35,041 nt of DNA from Patescibacteria group bacterium (GCA_003142075.1 PLOL01000018.1:1-35041); one strand, 5' to 3'; counted from the stretch's first letter, positions 20,780 through 29,253 are shown. The notes: generated from the letters alone by a model not told the origin. Numbers and translations: made by a program.

Positions 20780-22342
20780 CTATGAAATTTTACTTTCGAT
20801 GCTATTAGATTCCTTCATATGTTTTGGTGTAACCCAAAAACCCATATATTTTCCGAACATCAGCCTAGTTTGCGCATCTATCGATGGAATACTTCCTATG
20901 AATATTACCAAAATTGGAATTAAAAACCATTGCAGCCAGAATATTGTTTTTTCCTTCCAGCCAAGACCTGTCGGGTGCGGTGGCAAAAATTCATAAGAAA
21001 TAAAAGCAGAAAGTAAAAGACCTATCATAGTTATACTTATAAGATGTCCGGCCATTAGAGGCAGATTATATGACAAAACCGTAGAGTTAAAATTTCTTCC
21101 GCCAAACCAAAGAATAAACCATCCCGAAAGTAAAATAACGAGTGACACCATTGAACGAGTCCAAAATGAATCAATCATAAGAAATGAAAGAGTAATTTTT
21201 TTCTTGAGTTGAACTTTTTTATTTTTTAAAAAGCCCATAAAAATGTATGGTATGTTTTCAACACCCCAAGCCCATCTTCTCTGCTGCTTGTAAATATTTT
21301 TAATAGTTTCCCAAAAACTTGGCGCCAAATTTGCATCCATATAAATCGGATAACACATCGGCACGACTTTATAATCTCCGTCAAAAGCAAAGAAAGCATT
21401 CCAAAAAATTCTGGTATCTTCAGAAACCATATTTTTCTGCCAATATCCTAATTCATCCAATGCCTTGAAACTCATTGAGTGCGAAGAAAAAGTGACGAGC
21501 GTATCCGGCCTTTCCTGCTGCATCATCTGCAACAAAGAAACGAAAGCACTGGAAAGTCTGGAAATAGTATTCGTATCCCAAAGATTATTATTATAAAAAG
21601 GAACAGGTTGGAACGAAGTTCTCAAAGGATTTTCCGTCGTCAAAAAATTCCAAGTCAGACAATTGAAATAATCCGGCAAAACAACAGTGTCTATATCGAA
21701 TGCCGAAACGATAACATTTTCATAAGGAATTTTTTCTTTATTCAAAATCTGAATTTTTGTCTGTTCTGCCGCATAAGCGATATTAGATCCTTTCCCAGGC
21801 ATTTCTCCCGGCAAATCTTTCGGATGAACGGTAATCAAAAGGTGCCCGAATTTGTCTTTATATTTTTTTTCTATTTCTTCAGAAACTTTTTTTGCCTGCT
21901 CGCCTGCTCTTTCCTCCGAAGCCATAACGACTATTATTTTTTCCATGTCATATCTGCTATTCAATATTGAATCCAATCCTCTTTTCGCAACTTCATAACT
22001 TTCATTATAAAAAGGCAAAAGAATCACATGATAAAGATGCTCATATTCAAAATGCAGAAGTCTTTCTTTCCAATCAATTTTTACATTATGAGAAGTTTTT
22101 CTCCAATTTTGATAAAGATATATTGAAAAATATGCCGTTCTCAAAAGCCAGTAGACATCAAAAACTATTATAAATATGGCGCTCTCATATGGGAAAAAAA
22201 ACGGGCATATGAACAAAAGGGCTACCGTCACCCATGTCAAAAAACCTGGAAAAATTTCGAACAGGCGATATATGAATCTGTCCTTTCCAGACAAATCGCT
22301 TGCTCTTCCGACCCTATAATAAATGCTATCTTTAAATTCCAT
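20780..22342 (-). CDS. membrane glycosyltransferase, GT2 family
   Basis: 520 aa, polytopic. Two N-terminal transmembrane helices (about 33-78) precede a GT-A catalytic domain. It carries LLPFYNESYEVAKRGLDSI, the DxD-like FDIDT (215-219), SEDTR (307-311) as the probable catalytic-base motif, and the QQRRW motif (353-357). Three to four more helices close the protein. This layout matches processive or polyprenyl-linked family 2 enzymes such as cellulose- and hyaluronan-synthase relatives, although shorter. It sits next to the PEGA protein (15-nt gap), so the two are probably co-transcribed. It probably makes an envelope glycan; donor and acceptor are not identifiable. Confidence 0.87.
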   Translation of the reverse strand: MEFKDSIYYRVGRASDLSGKDRFIYRLFEIFPGFLTWVTVALLFICPFFFPYESAIFIIVFDVYWLLRTAYFSIYLYQNWRKTSHNVKIDWKERLLHFEYEHLYHVILLPFYNESYEVAKRGLDSILNSRYDMEKIIVVMASEERAGEQAKKVSEEIEKKYKDKFGHLLITVHPKDLPGEMPGKGSNIAYAAEQTKIQILNKEKIPYENVIVSAFDIDTVVLPDYFNCLTWNFLTTENPLRTSFQPVPFYNNNLWDTNTISRLSSAFVSLLQMMQQERPDTLVTFSSHSMSFKALDELGYWQKNMVSEDTRIFWNAFFAFDGDYKVVPMCYPIYMDANLAPSFWETIKNIYKQQRRWAWGVENIPYIFMGFLKNKKVQLKKKITLSFLMIDSFWTRSMVSLVILLSGWFILWFGGRNFNSTVLSYNLPLMAGHLISITMIGLLLSAFISYEFLPPHPTGLGWKEKTIFWLQWFLIPILVIFIGSIPSIDAQTRLMFGKYMGFWVTPKHMKESNSIESKIS

Positions 22343-22377
22343 TTAGGTTAAAAGAATAGCGTAAAAAAGAACGAATT

Positions 22378-22404
22378 GCAAAAATTTCTATTAAAGAATT
22401 TTTA
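22378..22404 (-). terminator. possible terminator of tRNA-Thr
   Basis: On the minus strand an A/T-rich hairpin (AAAAATTCTTTAATAGAAATTTTT, split as AAAAATTCT / AGAAATTTTT with loop TTAAT) follows the CCA end. The stem is weak. Confidence 0.4.
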
Positions 22405-22407
22405 TAA

Positions 22408-22483
22408 TGGAGCCACCTCCCAGACTTGAACTGGGGACCTTCGCTTTACAAAAGCGTTGCTCTACCAACTGAGCTAAGGTGGC
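22408..22483 (-). tRNA. trnT: tRNA-Thr (anticodon UGU)
   Basis: The minus strand folds as a cloverleaf. The acceptor is GCCACCT / AGGTGGC, the D arm GCTC AGTTGGTA GAGC, the anticodon arm ACGCT TTTGTAA AGCGA (TGT anticodon; first pair A-A mismatched), the T arm CCCAG TTCAAGT CTGGG. The discriminator is T and the CCA end is encoded (22408-22410). This is the tRNA class that would be read by the thrS T-box. Confidence 0.96.
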
Positions 22484-22577
22484 AATGATTAACTTTTAAA
22501 TCTTATTTGTCCAACTCTATGACAGGCAAAAACAGCCAAGCTGATAACAATGATAATTTAGCAGAAAAATAGATAAA

Positions 22578-22955
22578 TTACAAACTTTTTTTCCTAAGAG
22601 AATTCTTATAATCAGAAACATTTTTTATAAAAAAAGATACCGAATTTTTTTTCAAATGACTGGGTTTTTGAGGACTAAGAAAAAATGCCGGCTGTTTGCT
22701 GTCGAATTTTCTCTTTAAATATATTATTTCCTTTTTTATGAAGTCTGCGGTTCTGACGGTCAATCTATGGAAGTTTTCAAATTTTATTTTTGAAAAAATA
22801 TTTTTACTATGATGATATATCTTTCTGCAATGCGCGTCGTTCTCGCAAACTATGTTTGAAATAGCTTCGTGATGATCCAGAGAAAATCCAAAATACTTTA
22901 TCGCAAACATTGCGACTATGAGAAATAAGGATGTATAAAATAAGATAAAAGCCAT
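22578..22955 (-). CDS. hypothetical protein with N-terminal membrane anchor
   Basis: 125 aa, unrecognised. A hydrophobic helix (about 2-21) is followed by a His/Cys-containing stretch (LDHHEAISNIVCENDAHCRK) and a long, strongly basic region with Phe-rich segments (PAFFLSPQKPSHLKKNSVSF). It starts 25 nt downstream of tsf on the same strand, so it is probably transcribed with rpsB-tsf. No Shine-Dalgarno, in line with the other non-SD genes. It could be an envelope protein or an RNA- or ribosome-associated membrane protein; the basic tail alone does not decide. Confidence 0.62.
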   Translation of the reverse strand: MAFILFYTSLFLIVAMFAIKYFGFSLDHHEAISNIVCENDAHCRKIYHHSKNIFSKIKFENFHRLTVRTADFIKKEIIYLKRKFDSKQPAFFLSPQKPSHLKKNSVSFFIKNVSDYKNSLRKKSL

Positions 22956-22980
22956 ATGTGTTTAATTAAACAAAATGATT

Positions 22981-23589
22981 TTAACAAACTTTCGGGCCTG
23001 TGATTTCGCTTGTGCTGAGACGGACAAATCTTGCCACTTCTATCTTCTCGCCAAATTTTTGTATCGCGTTTTGAATCAAAGTATTTACTGTTATCGATGG
23101 ATCTTTTATAAAATCCTGTTCCAATAATATTCTTTCTTTGAAAAAGGCATCGAGCTTTCCGGCTAAAATCTTTTCTCTCATCGCTTCCGGCTTATCTTTG
23201 ACTTCATCCTCAAATGCATCGAGAACTTTTGTTCTAGATTCAAGAGACACATCGTCTTTTTTTATGTAAGCAGGATTCGTAGCTGCAATCTGCATGGCTA
23301 TATCATAAGCAAGTTGTTTAAAATCTTCATTTTTTGAAACAAAATCTGATTCGCTTGAAAGTTCAACAAGAACTCCGACTGAACCTATTCCGTGAATATA
23401 GGAAACTATTCTGCTTGATTTCAAAACTCTGTCAGCTTTTTTAGCTGCTGTCTCTGCTCCTTTCTTCTGCAAATAGATCATTGCTTTATCCATATCTCCC
23501 TTTGCTTCCTCAAGAGCTTTTTTGCACTGCATTATAGAGATTCCTGTTTTCTCGCGGAGATTCTTAACTTGTTCCATTGATATTTCCAT
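22981..23589 (-). CDS. tsf: translation elongation factor Ts
   Basis: EF-Ts exchanges GDP for GTP on EF-Tu. The 202-aa protein has the N-terminal UBA-like domain (VKNLREKTGISIMQCKKALEEAKGD), a core with HGIGSVGVLVELSSESDFVSKN (the EF-Tu-contacting region) and a truncated C-terminal part typical of short EF-Ts proteins. The ATG at 23589 gives MEISMEQVK; a second ATG four codons in is an equally possible start. It is 81 nt downstream of rpsB, the common rpsB-tsf order. Confidence 0.97.
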   Translation of the reverse strand: MEISMEQVKNLREKTGISIMQCKKALEEAKGDMDKAMIYLQKKGAETAAKKADRVLKSSRIVSYIHGIGSVGVLVELSSESDFVSKNEDFKQLAYDIAMQIAATNPAYIKKDDVSLESRTKVLDAFEDEVKDKPEAMREKILAGKLDAFFKERILLEQDFIKDPSITVNTLIQNAIQKFGEKIEVARFVRLSTSEITGPKVC

Positions 23590-23670
23590 AATAAAAAAAT
23601 TATTTAATTAATTTGATAATGACCGAACAGGATTATTTTACAAGAAATTTGCAAAAATTGAAACCGAATC

Positions 23671-24381
23671 TTAAGCCTTGGCGACTTTGCCAGCCTTATA
23701 TGCTTTTACTATTGCCGATACGAAAAATGCGATGCTTGAAGTAGATGCATCATTAGCGACGATAGGAAAATCTATATCTTTTATATTACAATCGGTATTT
23801 GCCACTGCTATAACTGGAATGCCCGCTTTTTTTGCCTCAGAAACGGCGATTATTTCTTTCTTAGGATCAATTACGAACAATGCTTTTGGCATTTCTCTCA
23901 TACTGACAATTCCTGAAAACATTTCGTCGAGATTTTCTATTTCTCTGTCGATAAGCAATCTTTCCTTCTTGGTATATTTTGTCAATTCGCCTTTTTCTTT
24001 TTGTTTTTGCAAATCTTCAAACTTTGCAATTCTCTTTTTGATTTCTGTAAAATTGGTAATTGCGCCTCCAATCCATCTTCCATCAACATATGGCATATCT
24101 ATGGACATTGCGCCGATTTTTACCGCAGTCTTTGCTTCGCTTTTTCCTCCGACAAAAAGTATCTGTTTGCCTGCTTTTGCTAAATCTGAAACGAACGCTT
24201 CAGCTTTCTCGAGCTGTGGAAGTGTCTTTTCAAGATCGATTATTTCTATCTTATTTTTTGTTCCAAAAATAAATGCGGTCGTTGAGGCATCTCGTCTTGA
24301 TTTTTGATAACCAAAATGAGCGCCTGCTTTGAACATTTCATCAATAATATCGTTTGTTTTTGTTTTCTTTTCTTCTGTCAT
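23671..24381 (-). CDS. rpsB: 30S ribosomal protein S2
   Basis: 236 aa. S2 hallmarks are DEMFKAGAHFGYQKSRRD, FIFGTKNKIEIIDLEKTL, ILFVGGKSEAKTAV, YVDGRWIGGAITNF, ALFVIDPKKEIIAVSEAKK and GIPVIAVANTDCNI. It is the first gene of the rpsB-tsf operon. No Shine-Dalgarno; TATACA (24388-24393 on the complement) ends exactly 6 nt before the ATG, consistent with a leaderless start. Confidence 0.98.
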   Translation of the reverse strand: MTEEKKTKTNDIIDEMFKAGAHFGYQKSRRDASTTAFIFGTKNKIEIIDLEKTLPQLEKAEAFVSDLAKAGKQILFVGGKSEAKTAVKIGAMSIDMPYVDGRWIGGAITNFTEIKKRIAKFEDLQKQKEKGELTKYTKKERLLIDREIENLDEMFSGIVSMREMPKALFVIDPKKEIIAVSEAKKAGIPVIAVANTDCNIKDIDFPIVANDASTSSIAFFVSAIVKAYKAGKVAKA

Positions 24382-24541
24382 CCTAGTTGTATAATTTTAA
24401 AGCTTTTAAAGCTTGGTTAAGTAATATTTATCTATCTATTTTAAGTCCTAAATTTTGCTACTTGATTCATCTCGTAATTTACAACGGGACAAGTAAGTGA
24501 AAAGTAGTCTATCAGAAAAAAGACTATTTAGCAACCTGATT

Positions 24542-24605
24542 TATTGTCGACGTAGAACGAGTGAGATGAAAAGATACTTTTCATCTCCGAGTCGAGGAGA
24601 CAATA
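24542..24605. repeat. 64-nt imperfect palindrome between prfA and rpsB
   Basis: The inner stem is GAGATGAAAAG ATA CTTTTCATCTC (24563-24587), perfect over 11 bp. The outer arms TATTGTC / GACAATA (24542-24548 and 24599-24605) enclose CG-containing flanks with partial complementarity. It lies near the 3' end of prfA, but the arrangement is larger than a standard terminator and lacks a good T tract. Confidence 0.65.
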
Positions 24606-24624
24606 TAAGAGCCAAAGGCTGCTT

Positions 24625-25626
24625 CTATTCATTATTATCCTCAGAATCGCCCGCTTGAGGCTTACCGTCATTTTTTACTATATAATCTATTACATTATTC
24701 AAACCATCGCCTGTAAAAATATTTTCTATGTTATACCAAGAATGTTTTACTCTGTGGTCCGTAACTCTGTCCTGCAAAACATTATATGTCCTGATTTTTT
24801 CTGATCTGTCCGCTGTTCCAATCTGATCCTTTCTTTCACTGGCAAATTTCTTTGCATCTTCTTCTTCTTTTTGAAGTTCAATTTTTGCAATCAAAATCGA
24901 CATTGCTTTATCTTTATTTTTTGCCTGACTTCTTTCAGCAGTTGAACGGACATCGATACCTGTCGGCTTGTGAACAATTCTTACAGCTGTTTCAACTTTA
25001 TTTACGTTTTGTCCGCCAGCTCCACCAGAACGAGATGTTTCAATAATCAAATCCGACGGTTTGATTTCAATTTTTGATTTCTTTCTTATCGGCAAGATTG
25101 CAATTGATGCAGTCGACGTATGAACTCTTCCGGATTTTTCCGTTTCTGGAACTCTCTGAACTCTGTGAACTCCCGTTTCAAACCTCAATTCTTTGTAAAC
25201 TTCTTTTCCTTTTATTTCAATCGAAACTTCCTTGTATCCGCCAAGAGCCGAGCGTGATTCATCGACAAATGAAAATTGCCAGCCTTTGATTTCAGCATAT
25301 CTTTTGTACATTTTTGCCAAATCTTCGGCAAAAATAGCAGCTTCTTCTCCGCCAACTCCGGCTCGAATTTCCATGATAACTTCATTCGGAAATTTTTCCT
25401 CTTCGGCATCTACTGCAACAATATCTTTCATCTGAGCAAGCAAATTTGTTTTTTGAGATTCTATGCTTTTTATTTCTTCTTCGGCAAGAACAAACATGGC
25501 AGGATCTTTTTCCGCCATCTTCTTTATCGAATCTTCCTCATTTTCCAATCGGAAATATTCTTCAGCTAAAAAAGTCGTTTTTTTATTTTTTCTGAATTCT
25601 TCTATTATCTCTTGATTCGGATTCAT
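24625..25626 (-). CDS. prfA: peptide chain release factor 1
   Basis: Recognises UAA/UAG stop codons and triggers peptide release. 333 aa. The catalytic GGQ is in [11 protein letters not shown]. The decoding motif is of the PxT type ([19 protein letters not shown]), which identifies RF1 rather than RF2. The C-terminal signature is [28 protein letters not shown] (25633-25638 on the complement) ends exactly 6 nt before the ATG with no Shine-Dalgarno, a leaderless geometry. Confidence 0.97.
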   Translation of the reverse strand: MNPNQEIIEEFRKNKKTTFLAEEYFRLENEEDSIKKMAEKDPAMFVLAEEEIKSIESQKTNLLAQMKDIVAVDAEEEKFPNEVIMEIRAGVGGEEAAIFAEDLAKMYKRYAEIKGWQFSFVDESRSALGGYKEVSIEIKGKEVYKELRFETGVHRVQRVPETEKSGRVHTSTASIAILPIRKKSKIEIKPSDLIIETSRSGGAGGQNVNKVETAVRIVHKPTGIDVRSTAERSQAKNKDKAMSILIAKIELQKEEEDAKKFASERKDQIGTADRSEKIRTYNVLQDRVTDHRVKHSWYNIENIFTGDGLNNVIDYIVKNDGKPQAGDSEDNNE

Positions 25627-25724
25627 AAGTTAATTATATATCAAATAAGTTTGCGTTGGAAAATTTTTTAAACACTTCGTATTTTAAAAATTCTTCCGAC
25701 GTGATTTTTGTGGTATCAAAAATC

Positions 25725-25756
25725 AAAAAACCGCACTTTTAAAGCACGGCTTTTAT
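25725..25756 (-). terminator. rpmE terminator
   Basis: On the minus strand GCCGTGCTTT AA AAGTGCGGT (with wobble pairs) is followed by TTTTTTGATTTTT, just after the rpmE stop. Confidence 0.85.
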
Positions 25757-25765
25757 TTAAAATAG

Positions 25766-25996
25766 TTATTTTGATTTCTTGACTGCTTTTGTAACACCGG
25801 CCGCCTTTCTAGCTCTGAATTTTTCTACTCTTCCAGCAGTATCAAGCACCTTCTCGTTTCCAGTGTAAAATGGATGGCAAGCAGCGCAGATTTCAACGTT
25901 TATATTTTCTTTGGTTGAACCAAAATCATAAGTAGCCCCGCAAGCGCAGGTTGTTTTTGCCTTATCAAAATATTTTGGGTGTATATCCTTTTTCAT
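25766..25996 (-). CDS. rpmE: 50S ribosomal protein L31
   Basis: 76 aa, from the ATG at 25994-25996: MKKDIHPKYFDKAKTTCACG. A longer upstream frame to 26101 is non-homologous and is rejected. Zinc-ligand cysteines are present (TTCACGATYDF, EICAACHPFYTGNEKVLDTAGRVEKF), so it is the zinc-binding form of L31. The tail is basic (AAGVTKAVKKSK). A TATTAT -10-like box ends 8 nt before the start. A terminator follows. Confidence 0.97.
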   Translation of the reverse strand: MKKDIHPKYFDKAKTTCACGATYDFGSTKENINVEICAACHPFYTGNEKVLDTAGRVEKFRARKAAGVTKAVKKSK

Positions 25997-26187
25997 AGTT
26001 TGGGATAATAACAGATTTGAACCAAAAAAGCAAGAAAATAAGGAGCTCCTGCGACTATATTTTCGCAGTCCCGTAGCAATTTCATAAACATCCAATATCA
26101 AAAATTAATACATTAAATTCAATATATTCTACCTTAAACAAAGATAAAATAAGTAAAAATTTGCTACTGGGACAAAATAAAGCCAAA

Positions 26188-27564
26188 CTATAAGCTCAAC
26201 GTATTGATATCTTTCTGGAATTGCTGTGCTCTTACCAAAACTGCAGCGCCATAGCCGTGATACATAGAAGTAGTCAATTTTGTTCCCTTCAAAGCCAGAC
26301 CGCCATAATATTTTGCTGCCGTGCATGCCCAAATATCGCTTTGTTTTTTAAATGCAGTGTCGCATCTGTCCTGATTTTCTTTGAGCAATACTCCAGAAGC
26401 GACAAAAGCGTCAAGATTATTAAAAGGAGAAGGATTCGCAACTCCGATGATGCTGGAAACTTCCGAAGAAATTCCATTCCAAGTCAGAGGCATGAATTGA
26501 GCAGGACCCATAGCTCCGCCATAATCGCCGTCATCGCATATCGGGCAAGATACCGGAGTGATATTCGGATTGAGATTCAAACTGCTCGTGATTGAAAGAA
26601 AATATGGCTGCTGAGTGGCCGACATCACATCGCCGTCGTCGGGAGAACATGTCGATGGCTGGTTGTAATAGCATTCTCCGATATTATTTCCGATTGAAGT
26701 TCCCATCGAAGATTCCTGAAATAATATTGCGAGAATCAAAGCGGAATTGACTCCGATATCGCTTTCATACGGCTGAATAAGTTTTAAAGCATCTCCGAAA
26801 GAAATTTCTTCTCCGCTTGCTGTCTTGTAAAGTTTGTCTCTTATTTCGTTTTTTAATTTTTCTTTTTCCGCAATAAGCGAGGAATATTCGGCTTCCGCAT
26901 TCTGCGTCAAAGACAACAAGCTCTGCTGTTCGGATTTATAATTTTCCGTCGACTGTTTTGCCTGTTCCTGTTCAAACTCCAATTTTGAAACTTGCGATTG
27001 CTGATTTTTCAAATCCGTTTTTTCATCCTCCGAAGTTTTTTGAGTGCTTTGAAGTTGCAGAGTAAGTGCCTGAAGTTTTGCATTTATTGAAGCATAATTG
27101 TAAGTATCCGAGAAAAATTCCGAAAGATTTTGCGTAGACAATAAAACATCGACAATTGAAGCATTATCCATTGAATAGCTGTCTTGCAACATCTTTTCTA
27201 TTGAATCTTTTATATCGCTCATTCTGTCGGAAAGCTGTCCGATGTATTGAGTTTTTGAAACGATGCTGTCGTCCAGCTGTTTCATCTCGGCGTTTTGCTC
27301 GTCGATCTCCAGCTGTATTTTTGAAATATTATAATTTATCTCGGCTAGACCCTGTTCCAACTGCGACGAATATTGTTTCGTGCTGTTGTATTGATTATTA
27401 AGAGAGGTAATATCTGCATCGCATTGCGCTGATATTGCTTGCAATTCCTGATCAGTTTTTCCATCCAGATTTGAATCGCAAGTAACGGCATTCACAATTA
27501 ATGGAGCTGAAAAAAATACTATATAAACAAAAGCTAAAAGTATATTCCTGAATTTTGCGAACAT
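26188..27564 (-). CDS. secreted coiled-coil lytic transglycosylase-like protein
   Basis: 458 aa. The signal peptide is 1-26 (ends LIVNA). A long coiled coil follows at about 40-245 (Gln/Glu/Ser-rich heptads), like the regulatory helices of PcsB/CwlO/EnvC-type hydrolases. The C-terminal domain (about 260-458) resembles a soluble lytic transglycosylase: SALILAILFQESSMG with the candidate catalytic Glu284, then GGAMGPAQFMPLTWNG, then IWACTAAKYYGGL. It also has paired cysteines (CYYNQPSTC, CPIC). It would cleave peptidoglycan glycan strands outside the membrane, with the coiled coil possibly gating activity. No Shine-Dalgarno. Pairing this coiled coil with a transglycosylase rather than a peptidase is notable. 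Confidence 0.82.
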   Translation of the reverse strand: MFAKFRNILLAFVYIVFFSAPLIVNAVTCDSNLDGKTDQELQAISAQCDADITSLNNQYNSTKQYSSQLEQGLAEINYNISKIQLEIDEQNAEMKQLDDSIVSKTQYIGQLSDRMSDIKDSIEKMLQDSYSMDNASIVDVLLSTQNLSEFFSDTYNYASINAKLQALTLQLQSTQKTSEDEKTDLKNQQSQVSKLEFEQEQAKQSTENYKSEQQSLLSLTQNAEAEYSSLIAEKEKLKNEIRDKLYKTASGEEISFGDALKLIQPYESDIGVNSALILAILFQESSMGTSIGNNIGECYYNQPSTCSPDDGDVMSATQQPYFLSITSSLNLNPNITPVSCPICDDGDYGGAMGPAQFMPLTWNGISSEVSSIIGVANPSPFNNLDAFVASGVLLKENQDRCDTAFKKQSDIWACTAAKYYGGLALKGTKLTTSMYHGYGAAVLVRAQQFQKDINTLSL

Positions 27565-27605
27565 TATAGTATTTTACTACATTATTGAGATTTGGAAAAA
27601 TAGGT

Positions 27606-27656
27606 AAATTAAAAAGAAAGAGCGGCGCCGTAGGCACCGCTCTTTCTTTTTAATTT
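27606..27656 (-). terminator. rplY terminator, 20-bp perfect stem
   Basis: Arms 27606-27625 and 27637-27656 are perfectly complementary, ending GAGCGG / CCGCTC, with a small inner GCC/GGC pair in the loop. The right arm overlaps the rplY stop codon. T-rich flanks on both strands also allow reverse termination. Confidence 0.92.
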
Positions 27657-28332
27657 ATTTCTTTTCTTCCTTCTTAGGGGCAGGTTCTGCTGCGGCTTCT
27701 GCGCCAGCTTCTCCTTCTTTAGCTTCCTTACCTTTCTTTTCAACTTCTACTGCTGAAAGATCTACTGGTACTGCTTCTACGACTTCTTCTTTCGGCTCAT
27801 AGACTGAAGCAATAACATCTTCCGGTTTTATTTTCAAAGTAACTCCTTCAGGAAGTTTTATATTTCCAGCGATAACAGTGCTGTCAAATGTCGTCAATCC
27901 TGAAATATCAACTTCAAGCTTGTGCGGCAAATCTTTTGGCAAAGCTTCAATTTCTATTTCGTGCATAACTTTTACAAGGATTCCACCAAGATCTTTTACA
28001 GCTGGAGCAACTCCGATGAACTCAAGCGGAATAGCGAGTGAAAGTTTCTTCCCTTTTTCAATTGCATAAAAGTCTGCATGTCTTGGCTTATCTGTGACAG
28101 GATCAAGATCAACATCGTGTATCAAAACATCGACATCAATTCCTTTTCCATCAAGATGCAAAATAGTTGATTCTCCGGCTTCTTTCAAAGTTTTTTCAAA
28201 AACTGCAAACGGAAGCATTATAGGAGTTGAGGGTTCCATTTTTCCATAAAAAACAGCCGGCATTTTTCCTGCCTTTCTGATTTCAGATAAACTTGTTTTC
28301 TTGTCTCTCTTTTCTACGCTCAATGTAATCAT
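27655..28332 (-). CDS. rplY: 50S ribosomal protein L25 (CTC/TL5 type)
   Basis: 225 aa, the long form: an N-terminal L25 domain that binds 5S rRNA (about 1-92; RKAGKMPAVFYGK, STILHLDGKG, HDVDLDPVTDKPRHADFYAI). A TL5-like C-terminal domain follows (about 95-185; IPLEFIGVAPAVKDLGGILV, EIEALPKDLPHKLEVDIS), then a Glu/Ala/Lys-rich tail. The promoter is TTGATT-16-TATAAT (28342-28369 on the complement), ending 9 nt before the ATG; no Shine-Dalgarno. Confidence 0.96.
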   Translation of the reverse strand: MITLSVEKRDKKTSLSEIRKAGKMPAVFYGKMEPSTPIMLPFAVFEKTLKEAGESTILHLDGKGIDVDVLIHDVDLDPVTDKPRHADFYAIEKGKKLSLAIPLEFIGVAPAVKDLGGILVKVMHEIEIEALPKDLPHKLEVDISGLTTFDSTVIAGNIKLPEGVTLKIKPEDVIASVYEPKEEVVEAVPVDLSAVEVEKKGKEAKEGEAGAEAAAEPAPKKEEKK

Positions 28333-28341
28333 AGTTCAAAC

Positions 28342-28369
28342 ATTATACATAAACGCGACAATTAATCAA
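28342..28369 (-). promoter_or_regulatory. rplY promoter
   Basis: On the minus strand TTGATT (28364-28369), 16 nt, TATAAT (28342-28347), 9 nt to the ATG. Confidence 0.7.
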
Positions 28370-28413
28370 GGAATCTTGGACAAAATTAAGCCAAAAAATA
28401 GCGGAAATAAACT

Positions 28414-28444
28414 GGCGGAATTTTGGCTTCGCCAAAATTCCGCC
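28414..28444. repeat. perfect 14-bp hairpin with TTC loop, no gene end nearby
   Basis: GGCGGAATTTTGGC TTC GCCAAAATTCCGCC. It lies between divergent genes, so it is not at the 3' end of either. It has the same GC-TTC-GC apex as the hairpin at 9727-9781. Confidence 0.85.
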
Positions 28445-28520
28445 GTTTTATTAAAACATATTTATATTATCAGAGTCAAAAAACGCTATTTTAGCCTTGA
28501 AAAATAAGGCTTTTTAGCAT

Positions 28521-28549
28521 TTGACTTATTTAACAAGCTATGTTACAAT
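28521..28549 (+). promoter_or_regulatory. lipoprotein gene promoter
   Basis: TTGACT (28521-28526), 17 nt, TACAAT (28544-28549). The leader is about 75 nt and ends in CAGGAGG. A small hairpin (AGCCTT / AAGGCT, 28492-28512) lies just upstream. Confidence 0.85.
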
Positions 28550-28630
28550 TTCCACAGAGTTTTAAATGACAAGAAGTTCTAAAAAAATTGGCTTAAAGCC
28601 GTAAGATAAAAAAACAGGAGGTAATACAAA

Positions 28631-29200
28631 ATGAAAAAAATCATTTTGGCTCTGGTAGTAGTAATCTCAATCGTCATGATGGCGGTTGGGTGCAGTAAAG
28701 CAACTGCGACGGGACCGTCGCCAATAAACACGGCGACATCTGTGAACACGGTAGTTATTGTTGCAGGAAGTGCAACAGCAACCCCGACGTTTACAGTGAC
28801 GGCAACTGTTACACCGACGTTCACTTCGACATCGACAGAGACGCCGGTAATAATACCGACGTCGACACCTGTCACACAGGTGTTCGTGCGGGTGCTTGTA
28901 ACAGACCCGACGAACGACGCGGCATATGGCCTAGCAAATGTGGCCATACAGTGCGGAGGTTATTTCGTTCCGGAAACTGACCAAACCTTGCCGTATGATA
29001 ATATTTTTACTACGGCAAGTGACCAGAACATCACGGTCACAGCTTCAACGGATACGCCAAACAGCATCCGCGTCCGGGTTATTGTAAGCAAGGTTTTATC
29101 GGATCTCACAGATCCGACAAGCTTTGCATTCCAATATCCTCTGGCGGATGCCACGGGGAATACAATTCCCGTGACATATCCGGTCAGCTATCAATTTTAG
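28631..29200 (+). CDS. secreted lipoprotein with Thr/Pro-rich linker, SD-type orphan
   Basis: 189 aa. MKKIILALVVVISIVMMAVGC is a lipoprotein signal with lipobox AVGC; Cys21 would be lipidated. A Thr/Ser/Pro-rich low-complexity linker (about 24-80) is followed by a beta-rich domain with no recognised family (VFVRVLVTDPTNDAAYGLAN, IRVRVIVSKVLSDL). Its codons use many more ACG, GCG and GTC than neighbouring genes, and the gene is visibly richer in G+C, which may indicate transfer. It has a strong CAGGAGG site, its own promoter, and a terminator at 29213. A hairpin (GTCAGCTA / TAGCTGAC, 29183-29205) spans the stop codon. Confidence 0.85.
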   Translation: MKKIILALVVVISIVMMAVGCSKATATGPSPINTATSVNTVVIVAGSATATPTFTVTATVTPTFTSTSTETPVIIPTSTPVTQVFVRVLVTDPTNDAAYGLANVAIQCGGYFVPETDQTLPYDNIFTTASDQNITVTASTDTPNSIRVRVIVSKVLSDLTDPTSFAFQYPLADATGNTIPVTYPVSYQF

Positions 29201-29212
29201 CTGACTATAAAA

Positions 29213-29248
29213 TAAAGGCCGTTCAACGAAAGTTGACCGGCCTTTTCA
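29213..29248. terminator. bidirectional terminator (lipoprotein / DUF1653)
   Basis: AAAGGCCG TT CAAC GAAA GTTG AC CGGCCTTTT. It serves the plus-strand lipoprotein gene and, with CCTTTATTTT on the other strand, the DUF1653 gene. Confidence 0.9.
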
Positions 29249-29253
29249 CTTGC

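Noticed and set aside
23678-24307. 209-aa plus-strand ORF opposite rpsB
   Set aside because: Antisense to a clear S2 protein; an artefact of codon bias.
26002-26101. N-terminal extension of L31
   Set aside because: L31 homology begins exactly at MKKDIHPKYF; the upstream residues are unlike any L31, and a -10-like box lies just before the inner ATG.
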